This document shows positions 54,221 through 61,511 of a stretch of 64,000 nt of DNA, piece after piece (the first letter of the stretch is position 1; each line of letters starts with the position of its first letter). Under the pieces are notes generated by a model. The model had not been told where the DNA came from. It ran no database searches and worked only from the letters and a program-made list of their open reading frames with translations. The stretch comes from JBAXXL01 sp037127915 (lineage in GTDB: Bacteria > Bacteroidota > Ignavibacteria > Kapaibacteriales > UBA2268), in the NCBI GenBank assembly GCA_037127915.1, contig JBAXXL010000007.1, positions 49,887 to 113,886 of the forward strand, given 5' to 3'. The position numbers and the translations under genes are program-made.

Positions 54221-55231
54221 ATGAAATTTTTAAAAATATTAGGTATTAGCTTAATAATTATAGTTGCATTATTTCTGATTATCGCTATATTCCTGCCTTC
54301 AAAGTATTCTGTGGATTCATCCATCATTATTAATAGACCTTTAGAACAGGTTTATAAATATTCAGTCGATTTAAGAAATTGGCCCCAGTGGTCTATTTGG
54401 ATAAGAGATGATAAAAAAGCAGAAATAACATTCGAAGGGAGTGGAATGGACGTCGGTTCAAAAATGTTTTGGGTTGGCAAAAAGATGGGGGCTGGTTCAT
54501 TACTAATGGAAAAAACAACAAATAACTCATCATACACTGTTAAAGTGGATATTGTAGAACCATGGCAACTAAGTTCTTTGACAACTTTTACTTTTGAGCC
54601 TGTCAAAGCAAATACCAAGGTTACTTGGACTGACCAGGGAACTCTTTCCTATCCAATGGAACGTTGGGTCGGATTGTTTTTTGATAAAGCAATGCAAAAC
54701 AAATTTCAAAAAGGGTTAAAAAACCTGAAAAAGAAAATAGAAAGTTTGGGTTCAACAAGCGAGACTATTATAAATGTTATTGATATTCCTGAGCAAATAT
54801 TTTATGCAATCGCTGATTCATCTGTTACTATGACTGATTTATCTACAAAATTTGCATCAGCTTATGGAGAATTGGGCGAGTTTATACAAAAGAATAAGAT
54901 AGAGATGGTTGGAGCACCGATAGCATATAATAAAATATATGAACCGCCGAGATATGTATTTTATTCAGCTTTCCCGGTTAAAACCAATCAAATAAAACCT
55001 ACCGGCAGAATAATAAGATTCAGCATTCCTGCAACAAAGGTTGCTAAAGCAATTCAGATTGGTCCTTATGAAAAAGCAAATGAAACATATACTTTATTGA
55101 TGCAATTCATTGGCAAAAATAATTATGAAATCGCAGGCAGTTCATGGGAAGCATATTTGAACAGTCCGGCTAATGTACCGCAAGAAAAATTAATAACACA
55201 TATTTTTTACCCGATTAAAATCAAAAAATAA
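54221..55231 (+). CDS. Membrane-anchored SRPBCC and GyrI-like effector-binding protein
   Basis: A 336-residue protein with one N-terminal membrane helix (about 3-27). An SRPBCC/polyketide-cyclase domain follows (about 30-175; VDSSIIINRPLEQVYKYSVD), with an apparent hydrophobic ligand cavity. A GyrI-like/AraC effector-binding domain follows (about 180-336; YAIADSSVTMTDLSTKFASA). The fusion of these two small-molecule-binding folds is common in Bacteroidota, but its function is unknown. A strong ribosome site GGAG is six bases before the ATG. It is followed after 3 bp by a nitroreductase gene. Confidence 0.78.
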   Translation: MKFLKILGISLIIIVALFLIIAIFLPSKYSVDSSIIINRPLEQVYKYSVDLRNWPQWSIWIRDDKKAEITFEGSGMDVGSKMFWVGKKMGAGSLLMEKTTNNSSYTVKVDIVEPWQLSSLTTFTFEPVKANTKVTWTDQGTLSYPMERWVGLFFDKAMQNKFQKGLKNLKKKIESLGSTSETIINVIDIPEQIFYAIADSSVTMTDLSTKFASAYGELGEFIQKNKIEMVGAPIAYNKIYEPPRYVFYSAFPVKTNQIKPTGRIIRFSIPATKVAKAIQIGPYEKANETYTLLMQFIGKNNYEIAGSSWEAYLNSPANVPQEKLITHIFYPIKIKK

Positions 55232-55234
55232 AAT

Positions 55235-55735
55235 ATGAAAGAAATATATCATCGAAGAAGTGTTAGAAAATACAAAGATGAAATAATTCCTTTAGAAATA
55301 GTAAAGGAATTTATTAAAGCCGGTATGAATGCTCCTTCGGCTAATAATGTTATGCCCTGGCAATTTATTATAATTAATGATAAAACTATTTTGAGTCAAA
55401 TAACCAAATTCCATCCTTACGCGAATATGTTAAATTATTCCTCAGGAGCGATATTAGTTTGTGGTGACCGAAGTATTCAAAATGATGATGGATATTTGGT
55501 TTTGGATTGTTCTGCGGCCACAGAAAACATTTTGCTTGAAATTGACAGCCAAGGTTTTGGTGCTGTATGGTTAGGAATTTATCCCAATATGGATAGAATG
55601 AGTGCAATTTCAGATTTAATAAAATTGCCTGAGACCGTTCTTCCTATTACACTAATTTCTTATGGTGTCCCTATGGATGAATTAAAATCGAACAACAAAT
55701 ATTTTGAGGATAGAATCAGGGTTAATCGTTGGTAA
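55235..55735 (+). CDS. Nitroreductase-family FMN oxidoreductase
   Basis: A 166-residue protein with the FMN-binding opening RRSVRKYKDE, AGMNAPSANNVMPWQFIII and the later GFGAVWLGIYP typical of the NfsA/NfsB-like fold. The natural substrate is unknown; members reduce nitro groups, quinones or enones. It is translated close to the SRPBCC gene and a terminator follows. Confidence 0.88.
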   Translation: MKEIYHRRSVRKYKDEIIPLEIVKEFIKAGMNAPSANNVMPWQFIIINDKTILSQITKFHPYANMLNYSSGAILVCGDRSIQNDDGYLVLDCSAATENILLEIDSQGFGAVWLGIYPNMDRMSAISDLIKLPETVLPITLISYGVPMDELKSNNKYFEDRIRVNRW

Positions 55736-55769
55736 ATAGATTAGCTTAATATGATATATTATTCTATTT

Positions 55770-55802
55770 AAGGGGCTTGAGTTTTACAAGTCCCTTTATT
55801 TG
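55770..55802 (+). terminator. Terminator after the nitroreductase gene
   Basis: AAGGGGCTTG (55770-55779) pairs with CAAGTCCCTT (55787-55796) with one G-T pair, followed by a T-rich stretch. Confidence 0.75.
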
Positions 55803-55857
55803 TTAAAAATTCTTTATTTGTATTAGCCGTAAATTTATATTACACCAAAAAAATGTG

Positions 55858-55865
55858 TATTTTTG
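55858..55865 (+). promoter_or_regulatory. TATTTTTG promoter element of the flippase gene
   Basis: Exact TAnnTTTG match 26 bases before the ATG at 55892. No clear -33 box. Confidence 0.4.
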
Positions 55866-55891
55866 AATAGATTAATTTTTAACGGCAATAA

Positions 55892-57400
55892 ATGATTGAC
55901 AAAATAAAATCATTAGCAAAAGATACTGCTATATATGGCACTTTCCGAATCGTAGGGAAAATGCTATCTTTCCTTTTAACTCCTCTTTATACAAATTATA
56001 TACTGCAACAATCCGATTTTGCATTTATCAATTTTATCTTTCCATTGATAGCAATAGTCAATGTTATTTATTCTTTGGGATTAGAAGCTTCATTTTTCCG
56101 ATTTTTCAAATCAGATGATGTAAGCCAAAGCAAAAAAGCTTTCAGCAATGCTTATATTGGGATCGCATTTGTAAGTTTTTCTTTTACCATTCTAGTCCAA
56201 CTATTTGCAAGAGATATAGCTTACGAAGTCAATTTACTGTTATCGGACAAAGTATCCATTCCACTTAGTCTGGAAAAAATGACCGTATTAATCCGTGTGG
56301 CGGCTTTAATTCCTTTTTTAGATTCACTTCTTTGGGTTCCTTATGCTTACTTACGAATGATTCGTAAAGCCAAAAAATTTGCTACTGTCCAATTTAGTAT
56401 GATTGTAATCGCTGTATTGTTAAATGTCGTGTTTCTGATTGTATTCAAATTAGGTTCATTGGGTGTTTTATATGCTCAAGTTATAGCAACAATTATTGGT
56501 TTTGTTTTACTTCGTAAGGAAGTAATAGGCAATCTGATAATGAAATTAGATAGGCCTTTAATGAAGGAAATGCTGATTTTTGGCCTGCCTGTTATGGTAG
56601 CGAATTTACCCGCTATGCTTCTTCAAGTCTTTGATAGAATCTTAATGCCCTATCTTAAAGTGTCAAACGCGCAATTGAACAATTATTCAGTTAATTATAA
56701 ACTCGGAATACCTATGATGCTGATTGTTTCTATGTTTGAATATGCTTGGAAGCCATTTTTTCTATCACATTACAAGGACAGCGAGGCTAAAGAGCTTTTT
56801 TCCCGGGTATTCACATATTTCACTATGCTTTCGGTTGTAGTCTTTTTAATTGTCGGCTTCTTTATGATGTTTATTGTTCGTATGCCATTCGTTGGTGGAA
56901 AGTTTATCAATCCTATTTATTGGGATGGAATGGTCATAATACCGATTATCCTTGGTGGATATTTCTTTAACGGAGCTATAACAAATTTTTCAGCCGGTTT
57001 TTATATCACAAAGAAAACAAAATATATCGCAATAACGATGTGGACTGCGGCAATAGCTAATATAATATTAAACATATACTTAATTCCAATTTACGGATAT
57101 ATAGGTGCCGCTTGGGCAACTTTTATAGCATATTTAATTGGTGCATTTGTTGCTTATTTCCTTAATAATAGGGTTTATAAATTGGATTACGAGTGGAAGC
57201 GAATCAGCTTGCTCGTCGGATTTGCAATGCTTTGTTACTTCCCTACCGATTATCTTTTAAAAAGCGTAGATAATCTATATTTGAATTTTGGCATTAAATG
57301 TGCAGTTTTAATTATTTTTATGGTTTTACTGAAAGTCTTTGGATTTTTTACAGCCTCAGAATTGCGAGAAATAAAGAAGTTTTTTGGTAAAAAACATTAA
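55892..57400 (+). CDS. Polysaccharide flippase (Wzx/MOP superfamily)
   Basis: A 502-residue membrane protein with about 12-14 hydrophobic helices. The opening (SLAKDTAIYGTFRIVGKMLSFLLTPLYTNYI) and VYSLGLEASFFRFF are typical for the polysaccharide biosynthesis/oligosaccharide flippase family, which turns lipid-linked glycans to the periplasmic face. Lipid II flippase MurJ is a distant relative but is less likely. The O-antigen-like ligase at 2575-4035 could act in the same pathway, though it is distant here. Confidence 0.88.
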   Translation: MIDKIKSLAKDTAIYGTFRIVGKMLSFLLTPLYTNYILQQSDFAFINFIFPLIAIVNVIYSLGLEASFFRFFKSDDVSQSKKAFSNAYIGIAFVSFSFTILVQLFARDIAYEVNLLLSDKVSIPLSLEKMTVLIRVAALIPFLDSLLWVPYAYLRMIRKAKKFATVQFSMIVIAVLLNVVFLIVFKLGSLGVLYAQVIATIIGFVLLRKEVIGNLIMKLDRPLMKEMLIFGLPVMVANLPAMLLQVFDRILMPYLKVSNAQLNNYSVNYKLGIPMMLIVSMFEYAWKPFFLSHYKDSEAKELFSRVFTYFTMLSVVVFLIVGFFMMFIVRMPFVGGKFINPIYWDGMVIIPIILGGYFFNGAITNFSAGFYITKKTKYIAITMWTAAIANIILNIYLIPIYGYIGAAWATFIAYLIGAFVAYFLNNRVYKLDYEWKRISLLVGFAMLCYFPTDYLLKSVDNLYLNFGIKCAVLIIFMVLLKVFGFFTASELREIKKFFGKKH

Positions 57401-57475
57401 CGAATGATAATTCAATATCAAGTTTTAAAAAATGAATGTATAAAATGATTAATTTTTTAATAAATGGGCAATAGT

Positions 57476-58594
57476 ATGAATAAATTTTTTCTAATTATAA
57501 ATCTTCTAATTCTAATCACTCCAATTCTTTGCGCCAAAGAAACTGAAGTTCTAATTTATGGCTATGTTGAGGGATATTATTCCAGAGATAATACTAAAAT
57601 TGATCCGGAAAACTCTCAGAATGAGGAATCTTATATACGTCCTTATGTGATTGGTGGAAGTAAAAACAATCAATTCGGATTAAATTATGTCTTATTAGGT
57701 GCCGATGTTACAAGCGATGTTTATCGTGCGACCCTCAAAATGGGCACCGGTGAAGTTGCCGAGCAATATTTCCCGTTAAATGGTTTATTGCACGAAGCTT
57801 ATTGCGGTTTTCAAATACTGGATAATCTTTGGCTGGATGCCGGTTTTTTCCTAACAAACCTATGCATTGAGAGTTATTATACTTACGAAAACCCTCTTTC
57901 GATATTCTCTATTCCCGGTTATGTCAGTGAATTTTATCATACCGGAGCACGGCTAAGTTATGAACCTACCGAAGAATTAACATTTTCGGCGGCTTGTATC
58001 GATGCGTATTCTGAATTTGGCGATAATAATGAAGACAAATCGCTTTCGTTATTTGCTGAATATTTGGATAGTAATATCAATATCTATTATGCCTCATCAA
58101 TAGGTAATGAGAGACCGCCCGATATGGAAAAAGCATTGTTTATGCACCATAATCTAAATTTTGCTTTTTACGGCATTGGTAGCTTCGACTTCATAACTCA
58201 GTTGGATTTAATCACCCAATCAAAGAATAATCCAACCGATAATGGTTTGAACACTTCATATTACTATAGCGTAGCACAATGGTTAAGTTATTATTTTACA
58301 GATCAATTGTATTGCTCTGTCCGATGCACTTACTTTAATAACGAAACTAATCCATTAATCAATACAAATCTGGAAGGTGATTTACCGGCAACAAAAGGTT
58401 ATAGTTTAGGCGCAGGATTTACTTACGCTCCGACAGAGACTTCTTTTCTCAGAGTTGAAGGTAATTACTTAAACTTCGACAAAAGTAACCTCGAATCTTT
58501 TGTTTTTCAAGACGGTTCATCAAAAATGAATTCAAGATACGAATTGTTATTCAGTTACGGAATCAAATTCGATATTTTTAACAATAATAAATAG
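57476..58594 (+). CDS. Outer-membrane beta-barrel protein (OmpL/BBP2-like)
   Basis: About 372 residues, signal peptide (MNKFFLIINLLILITPILCA) then an aromatic-rich body of alternating strands, ending in a Phe-Asp-Ile-Phe segment that suits a beta-barrel. EVLIYGYVEGYYSRDN and the later YGIGSFDFITQLDL and FTDQLYCSVRCTYF suggest a porin-type barrel of the BBP2 group. Substrate unknown. The start is ambiguous: ATG at 57464 is in frame, but 57476 gives the better signal peptide. It ends five bases from the stop of the convergent AlaX-like gene. Confidence 0.72.
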   Translation: MNKFFLIINLLILITPILCAKETEVLIYGYVEGYYSRDNTKIDPENSQNEESYIRPYVIGGSKNNQFGLNYVLLGADVTSDVYRATLKMGTGEVAEQYFPLNGLLHEAYCGFQILDNLWLDAGFFLTNLCIESYYTYENPLSIFSIPGYVSEFYHTGARLSYEPTEELTFSAACIDAYSEFGDNNEDKSLSLFAEYLDSNINIYYASSIGNERPPDMEKALFMHHNLNFAFYGIGSFDFITQLDLITQSKNNPTDNGLNTSYYYSVAQWLSYYFTDQLYCSVRCTYFNNETNPLINTNLEGDLPATKGYSLGAGFTYAPTETSFLRVEGNYLNFDKSNLESFVFQDGSSKMNSRYELLFSYGIKFDIFNNNK

Positions 58595-58599
58595 TAAAA

Positions 58600-59037
58600 T
58601 CAACCTAATTTGAATCGAAGTCTTAACACGCCATCTTCATAGCCGGTTGTATTCAAAATAAATTTTCCGATTTCTTTTGTATTGCTAACATGCGGTCCAA
58701 TACAAGGGCAGGCGTCGTAATCCCCTACTTTGATTATTCTGATCTTATCTCCCGCGTCTTCAGGTAATTTTGATAAATCAAAAAGCATATCAGCTTCAGA
58801 ACGATTCATATATTCTTCAACTACATCAAGATTTTTGCTAATTATCTCATTAACGCTGTCTTGAATCAATGCTTTTTCTTCTTGGGTCAGATCCCTATCA
58901 AAATAATAATCACATTTGGATTTTTTCTTTTCCAGATGGTTGGTAAAGGAACGCTTTATTCCGAACAATTTAACCATAGTTCCATTTAAAATATGCTCTG
59001 CGCTGTGCATTTGCGGGTCGTAATTCTTCTCTGTCAT
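58600..59037 (-). CDS. AlaX-like aminoacyl-tRNA editing domain protein
   Basis: About 145 residues, a free-standing tRNA_SAD (editing) domain. Zinc ligands are HSAEH near the N-terminus and Cys-x-x-x-x-His in CPCIGPH. Such proteins hydrolyse mischarged Ser- or Gly-tRNA(Ala), as in AlaXp. Threonyl-type editing is the alternative. The ATG at 59037 is preferred over an upstream in-frame TTG at 59052, which would add five residues. A promoter (TTTG, 20, TAGCTTTG) lies about 30 bases upstream. Confidence 0.83.
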   Translation of the reverse strand: MTEKNYDPQMHSAEHILNGTMVKLFGIKRSFTNHLEKKKSKCDYYFDRDLTQEEKALIQDSVNEIISKNLDVVEEYMNRSEADMLFDLSKLPEDAGDKIRIIKVGDYDACPCIGPHVSNTKEIGKFILNTTGYEDGVLRLRFKLG

Positions 59038-59065
59038 TACAGTAGTATTCAATTGTTAAAAAGTG

Positions 59066-59097
59066 CAAAGCTAATAAGAAATTTTTGATATAACAAA
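59066..59097 (-). promoter_or_regulatory. Predicted promoter of the AlaX-like gene (TTTG, 20 bases, TAGCTTTG)
   Basis: - strand TAGCTTTG at 59073-59066 with TTTG at 59097-59094, 20 bases upstream. Divergent from the rpsA promoter. Confidence 0.65.
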
Positions 59098-59146
59098 ATA
59101 AATACTAAAATAATGATGGTTTTTATGAAAATAAATGGTTTTATAA

Positions 59147-59176
59147 TTTGTAAATCATTTTTTTTTCGTAATTTTG
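59147..59176 (+). promoter_or_regulatory. Predicted promoter of rpsA (TTTG, 18 bases, TAATTTTG)
   Basis: TTTG at 59147-59150 and TAATTTTG at 59169-59176. The start of transcription would be near 59181, giving a leader of about 90 bases. Confidence 0.65.
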
Positions 59177-59215
59177 TAATCTGTAGTATTAATATTTTCA
59201 AAAAACCAAAGTGGT

Positions 59216-59231
59216 GATGTCTCAGGACATC
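59216..59231 (+). promoter_or_regulatory. Hairpin in the rpsA leader
   Basis: GATGTC-TCAG-GACATC forms a 6-bp stem with a 4-base loop, midway in the leader. Ribosomal protein S1 represses its own synthesis in other bacteria through leader structure, so this may be a related element. Confidence 0.4.
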
Positions 59232-59272
59232 GTATTTATAACTATTACAATACTACAAATCGGAGTACTTAA

Positions 59273-61384
59273 ATGGCTGAAACCACTAATTTCAGTGATG
59301 AAGTAAAAAATGCTGTAGAAGCAGTCAACTCAATTGACGAGACAACCGATGCAATCCAGATCGACCAGCCAAAGGTGAAGAAATTAGATCCTTTGGCAGA
59401 AGTAACAAGGTTGATGGAATATGGATTCAACGATCTAGAGTATTCGACCGACTGGTACGAAAACGTACTTAACACCAAGGTCACTAAAATCAAAGAAGAT
59501 GAATTAATCAAAGGAAAGATTTCCAATATCACCAAAGACGAAGTTTATGTTGATATAGGTTTCAAATCTTACGGTATTATTCCAAGATCAGAACTTATAA
59601 ATGCTGAAACTTATAATATCGGCGAAGAAATTGATGTATTCATCGACAAAATGGAAGATCCTCAAGGCAGATTAATCTTATCTCGCCGTCGCGCTGACTT
59701 TATGCGTATATGGGATGATATTATTAGTTTACATGACAAACAAGAAATTACAAAAGTCAAAATTTTGCGCCGTATCAAAGGCGGTATGGTTGTTGATTTG
59801 TTAGGCATCGAAGCGTTTTTACCGGGTTCACAAATTGATGTTCGCCCAGTACGCGATTTCGATTCTTGGGTAGCTAAAAACATTGACGTTCGCGTTGTGA
59901 AAGTTAATCACCCGAGCGAAAACGTTGTTGTTTCTCATAAAGTTCTTCTTGAAGAATTGTTGTCAGAACAACGTGACGCTATTATGTCAAAACTTGAAAA
60001 AGGTCTTGTATTAGAAGGTACTGTAAAAGCTATCTCAGACTTTGGTATCTTTATTGACTTAGGCGGCGTGGATGGTTTAGTTCACATTACTGACCTATCA
60101 TGGGGTAGAGTTACTCATCCATCTGAAATCGTAGAATTAGATCAAGTTGTTAAAGTTGTTGTATTAGACTTCGATAATGATAAGAGACGTATTTCCCTAG
60201 GAATGAAACAACTTACATCGCACCCATGGGATACAATCGGCGAAAAATGTAACGAAAATATGAAAGTTTCAGGTAAAGTAGTTAGCTTGACCGATTACGG
60301 TGCATTCATCGAAATCGAAAAAGGTATCGAAGGCTTGATTCATATTAGTGAAATGTCTTGGACACAACACGTTAAACACCCTTCACAAATTGTTTCTATG
60401 GGACAAGTTGTTGAAGCTATCGTGTTAAGCATCGACAAAGAAAACAAAAAATTAGCATTGGGAATGAAACAATTAGAACCTGATCCATGGGAAGATCTGA
60501 TGAAGAAATACCCTACAGATTCAAAACATAAAGGTATCGTTCGCAACTTAACTAATTTCGGAGTATTTGTTGAATTAGAACCTGGTGTTGATGGTTTAAT
60601 CCACATTAGTGACCTATCATGGACAAAGAAAATTCGCCATCCTGGGGAATTTGTAAAGAAAGGCGATGAATTAGATGTTATCGTTCTATCTATTGATCCT
60701 GAACAAAGACGTATCGCTTTGGGTCATAAGCAAATTACAATCAATCCGTGGGATATTTTCGAAGAAAAATATTCTATATCGGCAAAAACTGAAGCTAAAA
60801 TCGAAAGAATTATCGAAAAAGGCGTTATTGTTGAATTACCTGATGGTGTTGACGGTTTCGTACCGGTATCGCAATTATCATTTGCCCCTATCGGCAATAT
60901 TAGCGATTTCTTCAACATTGGTGATTTATTACCGCTAAAAGTCGTTGAATTCGATAAAGAAGCTAAAAAAATCGTTCTTTCTGTAGTTGAAGCTTTACGT
61001 GAAGCAGACCAAGCTACTATCGACGCTTACAATGTGAACCATCCGGTTCCTAATGTGAACGATAGAAACGAAAATGCTCATAATAAAAAATCAGCTCCAA
61101 CTCCTTCGTTCCAAGCAAGTATGTTTGAACCAACTGAATCAACAATCGGCGATATGATAGCATCTAAAGTAGAAGCTGTTGTAGAACCGGCTCCTGTAGT
61201 TGAAGAAGTTGTTGAAGTCGTTCCTGAAGTTGTAGTAGAAGAAACACCAATAGTTGAAGAAGTAGAAGTTACTCCTGAAGTTGTTGTTGAAGAAGCCCCT
61301 GTAGCAGAAGTTGAAGAAGTTCCTGTTGCGGAAGTTGAAGAAGCTCCTCAGGCTGAAGTTGAAGAAGAAGAAAAAACTGCTTAA
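59273..61384 (+). CDS. rpsA: 30S ribosomal protein S1
   Basis: A 703-residue protein with six S1 RNA-binding repeats, the third to fifth being most typical (GTVKAISDFGIFIDLGGVDG, GKVVSLTDYGAFIEIEKGIEG, GIVRNLTNFGVFVELEPGVDG). An acidic N-terminal segment of about 75 residues precedes them, and a repetitive acidic tail rich in Val, Glu, Pro and Ala (about 620-703) follows. S1 unfolds mRNA and helps to start translation. CGGAG lies eight bases before the ATG. A leader hairpin suggests translational autocontrol. It is longer than the roughly 560 residues of E. coli S1 because of the tail and N-terminal extension. Confidence 0.95.
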   Translation: MAETTNFSDEVKNAVEAVNSIDETTDAIQIDQPKVKKLDPLAEVTRLMEYGFNDLEYSTDWYENVLNTKVTKIKEDELIKGKISNITKDEVYVDIGFKSYGIIPRSELINAETYNIGEEIDVFIDKMEDPQGRLILSRRRADFMRIWDDIISLHDKQEITKVKILRRIKGGMVVDLLGIEAFLPGSQIDVRPVRDFDSWVAKNIDVRVVKVNHPSENVVVSHKVLLEELLSEQRDAIMSKLEKGLVLEGTVKAISDFGIFIDLGGVDGLVHITDLSWGRVTHPSEIVELDQVVKVVVLDFDNDKRRISLGMKQLTSHPWDTIGEKCNENMKVSGKVVSLTDYGAFIEIEKGIEGLIHISEMSWTQHVKHPSQIVSMGQVVEAIVLSIDKENKKLALGMKQLEPDPWEDLMKKYPTDSKHKGIVRNLTNFGVFVELEPGVDGLIHISDLSWTKKIRHPGEFVKKGDELDVIVLSIDPEQRRIALGHKQITINPWDIFEEKYSISAKTEAKIERIIEKGVIVELPDGVDGFVPVSQLSFAPIGNISDFFNIGDLLPLKVVEFDKEAKKIVLSVVEALREADQATIDAYNVNHPVPNVNDRNENAHNKKSAPTPSFQASMFEPTESTIGDMIASKVEAVVEPAPVVEEVVEVVPEVVVEETPIVEEVEVTPEVVVEEAPVAEVEEVPVAEVEEAPQAEVEEEEKTA

Positions 61385-61413
61385 TAATTAATTTTATTTC
61401 GCTAGATATGATT

Positions 61414-61444
61414 AAAGGGCTGTCGCAAGACAGTCCTTTTTTTA
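61414..61444 (+). terminator. Rho-independent terminator after rpsA
   Basis: AAAGGGCTGTC (61414-61424), loop GCAA, GACAGTCCTTT (61429-61439) with one G-T pair, then T run to 61443. Confidence 0.92.
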
Positions 61445-61455
61445 ATTATATATAA

Positions 61456-61490
61456 AAATCAGGGATAGACCAAAAATCTATCCCTGATTT
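61456..61490. terminator. Bidirectional terminator between rpsA and the T9SS gene
   Basis: Perfect 14-bp stem AAATCAGGGATAGA (61456-61469) with TCTATCCCTGATTT (61477-61490). T-rich sequence follows on both strands. It mainly serves the - strand gene at 61512. Confidence 0.88.
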
Positions 61491-61511
61491 ATTATTTCAT
61501 CAATCATAGCT

